Position numbers and translations under genes: made by a program
Shown: positions 27,189 to 35,914 of the stretch, piece by piece
Position numbering within the stretch: position 1 is the first letter of the stretch
Layout: each line of letters opens with the position of its first letter
Assembly: GCA_964565335.1 (NCBI GenBank)
Contig: CAZMEN010000002.1
Coordinates: 1 to 64,000, forward strand
Source of the DNA: Litorimonas sp964565335
GTDB lineage: Bacteria; Pseudomonadota; Alphaproteobacteria; Caulobacterales; Maricaulaceae
Length of the DNA stretch: 64,000 nucleotides
Direction of reading: 5' to 3'
Notes under the pieces: generated by a model
The model's input: the letters and a program-made list of their open reading frames with translations, nothing else
The model's database searches: none
Told to the model about the DNA's origin: nothing

Positions 27189-27851
27189 ATGTCTAAAATT
27201 GGCTCTCACATGACCGCCTCGTATAGATGCCGCGAGCCCCGCGTAAAACATGTATCCCGTTGGGCTGTTTTCGCGGTTATAATCGCTGCGTCCGTCGGTA
27301 TAGCTTCTGCGCAGCTGCAGTCTGTGGACGAAGAGGTGCAAGCCGAGGCAACAGCCGATACAAAAAAATCAACGCGTATCATTCGGGAGGATATCCCGAA
27401 GGCGCAGAACGAAAACTATTTTCGGAAAGCGGCCAGTGAAACACCTTCGGGTTTTCCCGTGCCGCGTTATGTGAGTTTGAAATTTGGTAAGGTCAACGGA
27501 CGGACAGGCCCTAGCCGCGATCATTCGATTGCGTGGCAATATCGCCGCAGGGGTTTACCATTGGTCATTGTGGCCGAAACCGAAATGTGGCGCAAAGTTA
27601 GGGATGTTAACGGCGACGAAGCTTGGGTCAGACGCCCAGCTCTCTCCGGAGAACGCTTTGTGATGACCACATCGGAAACGATTTTGCGGTCGAAACCAAA
27701 GACCAATGCAAAAATTATCGCGGCAACGGATGCTGGAGCTTTGTTAAAGCTCGAAGAATGCAACCAAAATGGATGGTGCCGCGTTAAATCAGGGAATGGA
27801 ATAAGGGGTTGGGCAACAAACCGCCATCTTTGGGGCGCAAAAGACTTGTAA
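27189..27851 (+). CDS. Secreted SH3-domain protein
   Basis: A 220-residue exported protein. A basic N-terminus and a hydrophobic stretch (about 22-40, ending IASAQ) form a signal peptide. After an acidic linker, residues about 95-215 form two bacterial SH3-like repeats (DUF1058 type): VPRYVSLKFGKVNGRTGPS and a second beginning SETILRSKPK, with the typical WRKVRDVNGDEAWVR strand. Such domains bind peptidoglycan or cell-wall peptides. The start is ATG 27189, with ATG 27210 as an alternative. A CtrA-type site lies just upstream. Role inferred from domain only. Confidence 0.85.
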   Translation: MSKIGSHMTASYRCREPRVKHVSRWAVFAVIIAASVGIASAQLQSVDEEVQAEATADTKKSTRIIREDIPKAQNENYFRKAASETPSGFPVPRYVSLKFGKVNGRTGPSRDHSIAWQYRRRGLPLVIVAETEMWRKVRDVNGDEAWVRRPALSGERFVMTTSETILRSKPKTNAKIIAATDAGALLKLEECNQNGWCRVKSGNGIRGWATNRHLWGAKDL

Positions 27852-27892
27852 TGGTATCTTGCACTCGAAGGGCTTATTTAAGGAGAAATGAC

Positions 27893-27967
27893 ATGCTGAG
27901 TCTTGCATTTCTAACCGCTGTTTTAACCGTTATTGCTTCCATCGTTTATGGGGCAATGGCATTATAA
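27893..27967 (+). CDS. 24-residue membrane microprotein
   Basis: A tiny open frame of 24 codons that starts at ATG 27893, seven bases after a perfect AAGGAG ribosome site (27880-27885). An out-of-frame ATG at 27888 gives only three codons. The product is almost wholly hydrophobic (Leu/Ala/Val/Ile/Thr with one Tyr and no charged residue) and would span the membrane once. It lies 41 bp after the SH3-protein gene in the same direction and may share its transcript. Gene callers would omit it. The strong ribosome site is the main evidence; no homology is known to me. Confidence 0.5.
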   Translation: MLSLAFLTAVLTVIASIVYGAMAL

Positions 27968-28021
27968 TTTAGCCTTTTATACTGTTTTGAGAGTCACCGT
28001 TTTATGGCTTTCGGAATACAT

Positions 28022-28900
28022 CTATTTCAAAACGCGGCCTGCGACAGCATCCAGCATGGCTAAACGCTTAGAATCTCTGGCTTCTGGCGGCGTAATTATG
28101 GCCACGTCCAAATTGGTTTCGATCCCCTGCGGGGACGGCGTGCGTTCTTGAACAGCTAATGTCTTAATGAGAGCCTTCACAGTGTCTCGCGCCCTATCGG
28201 CATTTTGGCGTAAAACTGCGATGACAGCGGCGACATCAACATTGCCGTGATCTTCGTGCCAACAATCATAATCCGTTACCATGCCGATTGTCGCGTAAGG
28301 CAGTTCCGCCTCGCGCGCGAGCTTAGCTTCAGGCATATTCGTCATACCGATAACATCGCACCCCCATTGGCGATAGAGATGGCTTTCAGCCTTTGTTGAG
28401 AATTGCGGACCTTCCATGACGAGATAGGTGCCGCCTTTGTGGATTTTAGCCCCCGTACTAGTGGCCGCTTCGGTGGCTAATCCGGCCAAACGTTCGCAGA
28501 CAGGGCCGGCCACACTCACATGGGCCACACAGCCTTCTCCAAAAAAGCTCTTTTCGCGCTTGAAGCTACGATCAATAAATTGATCGACCACGACGAAATC
28601 ACCCGGAGCATAAGCTTCCTGCAAAGACCCCACAGCAGAAAGAGATAAGATATCGGTACAACCTGCGCGCTTCATCGCATCAATATTTGCGCGATAGTTC
28701 AAATCCGACGGAGACAAAGCATGGGCGCGGCCATGACGCGGGAGAAAACGAAGTTTTACCCCTTCATATTCTGCAAATAAAATCGCATCAGACGGCGCGC
28801 CCCAAGGGGTATCTATCTCTATCCATTGTGGATTAGTCAGCCCATCAATATCGTAAAGGCCTGACCCGCCTATTATGCCCAAAACCCATTCCGTACTCAT
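28022..28900 (-). CDS. mtnP: S-methyl-5'-thioadenosine phosphorylase
   Basis: Cleaves 5'-methylthioadenosine with phosphate to adenine and methylthioribose-1-phosphate, for methionine and purine salvage. A 292-residue member of the PNP/MTAP family: GIIGGSGLYD at the N-terminus (phosphate site), FLPRHGRAHALSPSDLNYRANIDAM, GPQFSTKAESHLYRQWGCDVIGMTNMPEA and TIGMVTDYDCW. ATG 28900 (MSTEWVLGIIG) is chosen; the frame is open to 28984, but those residues lack family similarity. The M13 peptidase gene lies upstream on the same strand beyond a strong terminator, so mtnP should have its own promoter. Confidence 0.94.
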   Translation of the reverse strand: MSTEWVLGIIGGSGLYDIDGLTNPQWIEIDTPWGAPSDAILFAEYEGVKLRFLPRHGRAHALSPSDLNYRANIDAMKRAGCTDILSLSAVGSLQEAYAPGDFVVVDQFIDRSFKREKSFFGEGCVAHVSVAGPVCERLAGLATEAATSTGAKIHKGGTYLVMEGPQFSTKAESHLYRQWGCDVIGMTNMPEAKLAREAELPYATIGMVTDYDCWHEDHGNVDVAAVIAVLRQNADRARDTVKALIKTLAVQERTPSPQGIETNLDVAIITPPEARDSKRLAMLDAVAGRVLK

Positions 28901-28992
28901 ATGTGTCTTCCCATCAATATAACTTAACTCGCCTCTGGCAGAGCGAAGGCTTTGTCTCAAGTCACAACTTTGTTGCCCCGTCATGCTCTCAT

Positions 28993-29017
28993 TAAAAAAG
29001 CCCGCGCAAGGCGGGCT
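28993..29017 (-). terminator. Rho-independent terminator of the M13 peptidase gene
   Basis: On the minus strand AGCCCGC and GCGGGCT form a seven-pair stem with a five-base loop, followed by a run of T (28994-28998). It lies 20 bp after the peptidase stop. Confidence 0.85.
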
Positions 29018-29037
29018 CTTCCGTATTTTAAAATCGC

Positions 29038-31110
29038 TTACCAGATTTTGACGCGCTTCTCAGGCGGCAGATACATGGCATCTTCGGGCGAGACGTCAAA
29101 GGCATCATACCACGGACCGAAGTTACGCACGATACCGTTTGCACGGAACTCGCCCGGGCTATGCGGGCCGTTTTTAATTTGAGCAGACAAAGCAGCGTCT
29201 TTCCATTTAATCGCCCAGACCTGCGCCCAAGCCATGAAGAAACGCTGGTCTCCTGTAAAGCCGCCAATGACCGGCGCCTCTTTACCGCCAAGCGAACGCT
29301 TATATGCATCGTAGGCCATGGTCACACCGGTCAAATCACCGATATTTTCGCCCAATCCCAGACGGCCATTAAGGAACTCCCCCGGAAGCGGTTCAAATTC
29401 ACTATACTGTGTGGCTAAATCAGCCGCGCGAGCTTCAAATCCCTTGGCGTCTTCTTCAGTCCACCAATCACGCTGAATACCATTACCGTCTGATTTACGG
29501 CCTTGGTCATCAAAACCATGACCCATTTCGTGACCGATTACGGCACCGATACCGCCATAGTTTACGGCTGGATCAGCATTCGGGTCAAAGAAAGGCGCGT
29601 CCAAAATAGCGGCGGGGAAGACAATTTCATTCAAAACAGTGTTATAATACGCATTGACGGTTTGCGGCGTCATGCCCCATTCGTCCCGGTCAATTGGGCC
29701 GCCGAGTTGGCTTAACTCATCATTCCAAGACCACTCACGCGCACTTTTGACGGTGCCTAGCAAATCGCTCTTATCAACATTCAGACCATCATAAGTCTCC
29801 CACCGATCTGGATAGCCAATTTTCGGATTGAATTTCTTGAGTTTATACTGTGCTTCTTTCTTGGTCTCTTCACCCATCCATTCGAGATTATCGATACCGT
29901 CTTTGAAAGACGCGCGTAGGTTTTCAACCAGTTCTTGCATTTGAGCTTTTGAGTTCGGCGGGAAATGCTCTTTGACATAAACCTTGCCGACAACCTCACC
30001 CAACGTGCCGTTGACCTGCGAGACGCCGCGCTTCCAACGCGGGCGCTGCTCTTCCTGACCGCGAAGCGTGCGGCTGTAGAAATCAAAGCTCGCATCACGA
30101 ATAGACTTTGGCAAATAAGAAGAATGGTTAGACAGCAAATTCGCCGTCAGGTAATCTTTTAATACATCGACATCGGTATTTGCGAATACCTTTGCAGCAT
30201 TTTCTACCGCTGATTTTTCGCGCACGACCACATCTTTTTGACCACTCAATCCGATATTGGAGAAGGCTTTGTCGAACATCATGCCGGGAGCGAGTGTATT
30301 TAACTCAGCACGGGTCATTTTATTGTATGTCAAATCGCGGTTACGTTGCTTCACACGTTCCCAATGACCCTCTGCAAGAGCGGTTTCAAATCCCATCACG
30401 GCTTTAGCACGATCAGCCGCATTATCTACACCGGCTTCAGTCAACATCTTCGCCACGAAATCCACATATGCCGCGCGAATGGTATCGGACTTTTCGCCCT
30501 CATCGAAATAATAATTTCTATTTGGCAAACCCAGACCGGATTGCGTTAGATAGACTGTGTATTCATCATTCTTCTTGGCATCAATATAGATGTAAGGCGC
30601 AACAGGCGCGTCCAGACCGAGGCGAATATCTGTCATTAAATCCACAATATCTTCATGCGACTTGGCCGAGCGAATAATATCTAAATCAGCCTTCAATGGG
30701 CTGAGGCCCTTAGCTTCAATCGTGTCAGTGTCGAGATAGGCATTATAAAAATCGCCAATGCGTTTCTCATCTGCACTTGGATTTTCTTTGGAGGCTGCCT
30801 CTTCGATGATTGTACGAACGCGGGCTTCGGCTTGATCTCTGAGGATAGAGAAGCTGCCATAACGGGATCGATCAGACGGAATCTCTGTTTCTTTCAACCA
30901 AGTGCCGTTTACATACTCAAAAAAGTTATCACCAGGATCGACAGACACATCCATATGGTCGGTAGCGATACCGAAATCGCCCAATTTAGCACTCGCCATT
31001 TCAGTGACAACCGCTGTTTCAGCTTTGTCTTTCGCGGCGTCTCCGCCAGAATTACATGCCACCAAACCGATGACCATCAAGCTCGGCAATATATGTTTCA
31101 TTGTTTTCAT
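29038..31110 (-). CDS. M13-family metallopeptidase lipoprotein
   Basis: A 690-residue zinc endopeptidase of the neprilysin/PepO type. The active site is complete: H527-E-M-G-H531 in VIGHEMGHGFDDQG, the third ligand Glu in ENIGDLTG about 60 residues later, and the substrate-binding NAYYN. An N-terminal signal ends in LVAC, a lipobox, so the enzyme is probably tethered to the outer membrane facing the periplasm. ATG 31110 and ATG 31101 are both plausible starts. It lies about 100 bp downstream of the RND pump gene on the same strand, with a hairpin between them. It degrades short peptides in the family. Confidence 0.93.
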   Translation of the reverse strand: MKTMKHILPSLMVIGLVACNSGGDAAKDKAETAVVTEMASAKLGDFGIATDHMDVSVDPGDNFFEYVNGTWLKETEIPSDRSRYGSFSILRDQAEARVRTIIEEAASKENPSADEKRIGDFYNAYLDTDTIEAKGLSPLKADLDIIRSAKSHEDIVDLMTDIRLGLDAPVAPYIYIDAKKNDEYTVYLTQSGLGLPNRNYYFDEGEKSDTIRAAYVDFVAKMLTEAGVDNAADRAKAVMGFETALAEGHWERVKQRNRDLTYNKMTRAELNTLAPGMMFDKAFSNIGLSGQKDVVVREKSAVENAAKVFANTDVDVLKDYLTANLLSNHSSYLPKSIRDASFDFYSRTLRGQEEQRPRWKRGVSQVNGTLGEVVGKVYVKEHFPPNSKAQMQELVENLRASFKDGIDNLEWMGEETKKEAQYKLKKFNPKIGYPDRWETYDGLNVDKSDLLGTVKSAREWSWNDELSQLGGPIDRDEWGMTPQTVNAYYNTVLNEIVFPAAILDAPFFDPNADPAVNYGGIGAVIGHEMGHGFDDQGRKSDGNGIQRDWWTEEDAKGFEARAADLATQYSEFEPLPGEFLNGRLGLGENIGDLTGVTMAYDAYKRSLGGKEAPVIGGFTGDQRFFMAWAQVWAIKWKDAALSAQIKNGPHSPGEFRANGIVRNFGPWYDAFDVSPEDAMYLPPEKRVKIW

Positions 31111-31149
31111 TTTAAAACCCCAATTTAGTTTCCGTTTTTCTCTAGTCTT

Positions 31150-31172
31150 TTTGCCCGACAAAGCCGGGCAAA
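31150..31172. other. Hairpin between pump and peptidase genes
   Basis: An eight-pair inverted repeat (TTTGCCCG / CGGGCAAA) with a seven-base loop, 42 bp downstream of the RND pump stop. On the minus strand it is followed by A-rich rather than U-rich sequence, so it is not a classical terminator. It may stabilise the pump mRNA or partly separate expression of the peptidase. Confidence 0.35.
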
Positions 31173-31213
31173 TCTCTCTTTTATAACCAATCCATGGAAA
31201 GGTCGCAGGTATA

Positions 31214-34200
31214 TTATTCCGCAGGCAGTGGCACAGGGCCGCCTGTTCCGCCGGGCTTACCTACTACAATATCGCCTTCCAATTCCATACCCTCAAGCGC
31301 CAGAACCATATCCGGGTCATAACTGGAGCCAAAACCGGGCTGTCTCTCTCCGCGCCACAAACCACGGAAGAAACGCGTGATATCCACACCGATACCATAC
31401 ATAGCCGGCACCAGCATCAAGGTTAGGAAGAAATCAAATAGGACACCAAAGGCCAAGGCCACGACCATAGGCTTAAGGAATTCCGCTTGGCTGGATGTCT
31501 CAAACAAGATGGGCGTGATACCGATAAAGGTGGTGACAGACGTCAACAAAATGGGACGGAAACGCGCGACACACGCATCTAGCATGGCTTGGTAAGCCCC
31601 GACACCTTTGGCCCGCAATCGATTGACATAATCGATAAGCACCAAGTTATCGTTCACGGCTACCCCGCCGGCGGCGACCAATCCAAAGATTGAGAACATG
31701 CCAAACGGTACTCCGGTGACAATATTGCCAAATATCATTCCGACTAGGGCAAATGGTAGAGCCACCATGATGAGGAAGGGTTGAGCGTAAGACTTAAAAG
31801 CGATGGCGAGAAGCACATACATCAATCCAAGAATGACCAAGATAGACACGGAAAGCTCCCGTTTCATCGTGACCTCAACCTGATCATCACCCACTTCAAT
31901 GCGGCTGACTTTGGAGTTACGCAGCTCCCATTGCGGGAAGAAATTCTCCTCCATATCCTTTTTTATTTCTGCCACGCGGGATTGCTCACCACGCACACGC
32001 CCGCCTGTATAATTGACCTGTTTACGGTCACGGCGGTTAATGCGGCCAACCCCTTCGGTAAAGGAGACTTCGGCGACAGAAAAGAGCGGAACTTCTACGC
32101 CGTTAGCGGCCCGAATACGCAAGGTTTCCAAACTATCAATGCTCTCGCGCGCCGCTTCTGGGTAACGCACCAAAACTCGAACGTCTTCACCATTTCGGGG
32201 AAGTCGCTGAATTTCACGACCATAAAAAGCTTCTCTGACCTGACGTGTAACATCGGCTAAAGTTATGCCTAATGTTTCTGCGCCGGGCTTCAAATTAAAA
32301 CGAATTTCGCTGGCGGAGCTTTCCATATTATCCCAAGCGCGCGGGACATCTGGATAAGTTTCCATCTGATCTTTGATTTCCAATAAGGCGACACGCAAAG
32401 CATCAGCATCTGATGAAGCGACGCCGTATCGCATACCTCCGCCATTACCTGAGCCGCCTTCTGTGGTTCCGTAATTAACGCGGTAAGCATCAGGAATGGG
32501 CCCAACATATTCTTCAAGTTTATCCGCAATCATTTTTGTCGAAATATCCGGACGATCGCTGGTAATACCCAGATAGCCTTCCACACCACGGCGATCCACA
32601 AATGTAGCTGGTCTTGTGATCAGCGGCCAATCAATACTGAAATCTTTTTGAACATTGGCATTTAACTCATCAATACCCGCATCCACTTGTTCACGCACTT
32701 GAAGCTTACGCTCAAACGTGGTGCCCTCAGGGAAACTGGAGTCAAAGACAATCATATCGGCTTCGACCTCGGGCAGGAAGGCGCTTGGCGCAATCCCTTG
32801 CGTCAAGAAAGTCATCGACATGATAAACAGGCCGACAAAGGCCGTCATTGTCACATACCGCCACTTCATCAAAAAGGCGACGAGAGGGCGGAAGTAGCGC
32901 TTAGCAAATGTCACAAGGCTTTCGGCCAAGCGGTTTTGAAAACGCAAAAGGAAGTTATTGCTTGGCTCGACATGTTTCAAATGCCGTAAATGCGCCGGCA
33001 AAATAAAGAAGGCCTCTATGAGCGAGAATATCAGAACGGCAATCACCACCAGACTGATCTGAGCCGTAATCGCCCGAACAGGCCCCGTCAAAAGCATGAA
33101 CGGAACAAACATCAAAATAGTCGTAATCACGGCGAAGAAGACTGGTTTTGCCACCATGTAGGCACCGGCAACCGCACCGCGCTCGCCGGAAATTCCGTTC
33201 TCAACATGGAAATGAATGCTCTCGCCCACGACAATGGCATCATCAACAACGATACCAATCACCAAAAGGAATGCAAAAAGGCTGATCATGTTCAGCGAAA
33301 TGCCGATAGAGGGGGCAATCGCGAGGGCCCCTGCGAAAGCGGCGGCAATACCCACCGTGACCCAGACCGCGACAGCAGGGCGTAAGAACAGCATCAAGGT
33401 AATCAAGACCAATATCATACCGGACAGGGCATTACTGCCAATCAAACTCATCCGGCTATCAAACATTGTGGAGCCATCAAAATGAATGGCAAAATTCAAA
33501 TTCGGCGGAAGACGGTCTTTAATATCTTTTTCGAATTGACGAATAGCTTTTCCGGATGCCGTAATGTCCTGCTCATCAGGAGAGACAATTTGGAATATAG
33601 CCGTTTCTTCACCGCGGAAACGCGAGCTGAAATCTTCGGTTTCAAAACCGTCAATTACTGAGGCTATATCTCGGACCCGTACCGTACCGCCATCCGCCGT
33701 CTGGCGAATAATAATTTTCTCAAACTCATCTTCACTGTTAGCAAGACTGCGGGCGCGCAGCTGTAGGTTACCGCCAGTTGTCTCCACCGTACCGGCAGAC
33801 AAGTTGACAGATGACCCAGATATAGCTTGAGCCACTTGCGAAAATGTCAAATTATAACGACGAAGCGCCTCTTCAGAAATTTCAATTGTGACCTGCTCAG
33901 GTACTTTTGTAATTAGGTTTGTTAGCTGCAGTCCTGGAAGCTTGGTCAGTTCCTGCCGCAAGGCCACAGCTTCACGCTGCAGCGTCAGGCGATCTGTATC
34001 GCCGTAAAGCGCCAGATACATAATATCTGCGCGCGCGTCCCATCGTGTAATCTGCGGACGGAAAGCATCAGGAGGTAGGTTTTGAATAGAGTCGACTCGA
34101 GCCTTTACTTGATCGAGCATTTTTTCATAATCAACGGTCAATTTCGTTCGGACATTGACATTGCCGCCACCCTCTCGGGATGAACTTTCAATATAATCGA

Positions 34201-34432
34201 TGCCGTCGAGACCGTCGATAGCTTCTTCGATACGCGTAATAAGTTGCTGCTCAACATCGCGCGGGCTGGCGCCGGGCCAAGACACAGAAACAGACATTCC
34301 GTTAATGGTCGTTTGCGGGATAAACTCCCGATCTAATGAAAAATAACCAAAAGCCCCAGCGGCGAACATGATTATCATCATCAAATTCGCGGCGACGGGG
34401 TTTCTAACAAACCAAGTTATAAGGCCCTTCAT
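31214..34432 (-). CDS. RND efflux pump, inner-membrane permease
   Basis: A 1,072-residue resistance-nodulation-division transporter, proton driven, which exports hydrophobic or toxic compounds through the partner genes upstream. It has the 12-helix AcrB-type layout with two large periplasmic loops. The N-terminus is FVRNPVAANLMMIIMFAAGAFGY. The proton-relay aspartates sit in the fourth helix, GIVVDDAIVVGES (around residue 395). The second half repeats the pattern with MVALPFALVGMIFG and NDNLVLIDYVN. It starts two bases after the adaptor stop with GGAG upstream. A Gly/Pro-rich tail follows the last helix. Substrate unknown. Confidence 0.95.
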   Translation of the reverse strand: MKGLITWFVRNPVAANLMMIIMFAAGAFGYFSLDREFIPQTTINGMSVSVSWPGASPRDVEQQLITRIEEAIDGLDGIDYIESSSREGGGNVNVRTKLTVDYEKMLDQVKARVDSIQNLPPDAFRPQITRWDARADIMYLALYGDTDRLTLQREAVALRQELTKLPGLQLTNLITKVPEQVTIEISEEALRRYNLTFSQVAQAISGSSVNLSAGTVETTGGNLQLRARSLANSEDEFEKIIIRQTADGGTVRVRDIASVIDGFETEDFSSRFRGEETAIFQIVSPDEQDITASGKAIRQFEKDIKDRLPPNLNFAIHFDGSTMFDSRMSLIGSNALSGMILVLITLMLFLRPAVAVWVTVGIAAAFAGALAIAPSIGISLNMISLFAFLLVIGIVVDDAIVVGESIHFHVENGISGERGAVAGAYMVAKPVFFAVITTILMFVPFMLLTGPVRAITAQISLVVIAVLIFSLIEAFFILPAHLRHLKHVEPSNNFLLRFQNRLAESLVTFAKRYFRPLVAFLMKWRYVTMTAFVGLFIMSMTFLTQGIAPSAFLPEVEADMIVFDSSFPEGTTFERKLQVREQVDAGIDELNANVQKDFSIDWPLITRPATFVDRRGVEGYLGITSDRPDISTKMIADKLEEYVGPIPDAYRVNYGTTEGGSGNGGGMRYGVASSDADALRVALLEIKDQMETYPDVPRAWDNMESSASEIRFNLKPGAETLGITLADVTRQVREAFYGREIQRLPRNGEDVRVLVRYPEAARESIDSLETLRIRAANGVEVPLFSVAEVSFTEGVGRINRRDRKQVNYTGGRVRGEQSRVAEIKKDMEENFFPQWELRNSKVSRIEVGDDQVEVTMKRELSVSILVILGLMYVLLAIAFKSYAQPFLIMVALPFALVGMIFGNIVTGVPFGMFSIFGLVAAGGVAVNDNLVLIDYVNRLRAKGVGAYQAMLDACVARFRPILLTSVTTFIGITPILFETSSQAEFLKPMVVALAFGVLFDFFLTLMLVPAMYGIGVDITRFFRGLWRGERQPGFGSSYDPDMVLALEGMELEGDIVVGKPGGTGGPVPLPAE

Positions 34433-34434
34433 AA

Positions 34435-35862
34435 CTACTCTCCCGATCCGTCAGCACTATTGGCAGAAGCCTCTTCTAATTTGCCATCAGACTCTTTCTT
34501 TTCGTCAGACTTTTTATCATCGTCCTTTTTCTTACGTCCGAAGAAACCTTTTTTCTTTTCCCCATCTGATTTTTTGGCGGCGGCCTTTTTAGCCTTTTCT
34601 TTTTTCATCCACTCTGGTTCAGGGGGGTCAACGATAATGGTTTTTGGATCATTGACGTCCAAAACTTTCAAAGGCATGGCGATTCGCGAACGTTCCATCG
34701 GTGATACAACAACAAGCTCGCCGCTTTCCACACCCGAAGCGAGGACAGCTCGGTTAGGGTTCGTGTCCAACACAGAAACTTTGCGAATTTCCGCCTGACC
34801 TTTATTATCGACAACATAAATTTCATCCTGTGGACGCAGACCGTCACGGGAGACAATCACAACATCTTCCATCTTACGGCCTTGAACTTGAGCGTTCACA
34901 AACAACCCAGGAGCCAGAGGCACACCCGATGCAGACGCACCCTTATCATAAGGGTCAAACACTTCGACGATTGCGAACAGGGCACGCGATTGCGTATCAT
35001 AGGTCGAATCGGTTCTCATGATGTAGCCTGTCCATTCCTGATTTTTGCCAGCAATAGTCGAGTTCAATGTCACGACAGGGGCGTCTTTTCTGGATTTCGC
35101 ATTGAAGGCGATTGGCAGGTTGACCTTAGACAAATCTGCATCTGTAAGAGGTAGGCGAACCTCTACGCTATCCGTTGAAAAGATGCGGCCTAGTCGCGCG
35201 CCAGGGCTTACAAATTGCCCTACATCAGAAGACTTCGAACGAACACGACCTGTAAACGGCGCCACAACACGTGTGCGGCTAAGCTGAAGGTCGGCATTTC
35301 GCAGGTCAGCTTGCGCGGCTTGCAAAGCAGCCTCCGCTTGTTGGCGTTGCGGAATACGTAGGGCCAAATTGCTTGGCTCACCACTTCCCAGCTCTTCAAA
35401 ATCACGGCGAGCAATATCGCCTTCCGCGACTTCGCGCGCGACGGTTTGCTCTGCCTGCGCCACGGCGGCAAGCGCACGAATGCGGGCGACTTCGAAGTTT
35501 GAATCATCGATACGAACGAGTGTTTCACCCTTTCTGAAAAAACCGCCTTCGACAAAATTCGGCGACACATAAACGATTTTGCCCCCGACTTCGGGGACAA
35601 GGTCAATCTCTGTTCTGGGCCTAACTTCGCCTTGCGTCTCAACGGTGAGCTGTACATCTCCCGTATAGGCTCTCGCGCCCATAACGGCGAGCGTATTAAA
35701 GGTTCGCTCTTTCTCCTCAGGCTTTTGGTTCATTTTGACAACGATGTTCGTCAAGATAAGTAATCCAACGAGTACAAGCACAGAGAAGAAAATAGACCGA
35801 AAGATCGGGTATTTTTCTTTCGTGCCATCAACGGTAACGTCCAAAGAATTTTGATGTGCCAT
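34435..35862 (-). CDS. RND efflux periplasmic adaptor (HlyD/AcrA type)
   Basis: A 475-residue membrane-fusion protein joining pump and outer-membrane channel. One N-terminal anchor (about 20-44) precedes the barrel-sandwich/lipoyl region (EVGGKIVYVSPNFVEGGFFRKGETLVRIDDSNFE), a helical hairpin (about 120-180), and a beta-barrel and membrane-proximal domain. The last 60 residues are extremely Lys/Glu/Asp/Ser-rich (KKKGFFGRKKKDDDKKSDEK). No adaptor I know has such a tail, which may be disordered. The operon order on the minus strand is outer-membrane factor, adaptor, pump. Confidence 0.93.
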   Translation of the reverse strand: MAHQNSLDVTVDGTKEKYPIFRSIFFSVLVLVGLLILTNIVVKMNQKPEEKERTFNTLAVMGARAYTGDVQLTVETQGEVRPRTEIDLVPEVGGKIVYVSPNFVEGGFFRKGETLVRIDDSNFEVARIRALAAVAQAEQTVAREVAEGDIARRDFEELGSGEPSNLALRIPQRQQAEAALQAAQADLRNADLQLSRTRVVAPFTGRVRSKSSDVGQFVSPGARLGRIFSTDSVEVRLPLTDADLSKVNLPIAFNAKSRKDAPVVTLNSTIAGKNQEWTGYIMRTDSTYDTQSRALFAIVEVFDPYDKGASASGVPLAPGLFVNAQVQGRKMEDVVIVSRDGLRPQDEIYVVDNKGQAEIRKVSVLDTNPNRAVLASGVESGELVVVSPMERSRIAMPLKVLDVNDPKTIIVDPPEPEWMKKEKAKKAAAKKSDGEKKKGFFGRKKKDDDKKSDEKKESDGKLEEASANSADGSGE

Positions 35863-35914
35863 TCTTATTTCCTAGTATTTACCTCAAGGGAACCTGTCCG
35901 AAATATCGGAGGCC

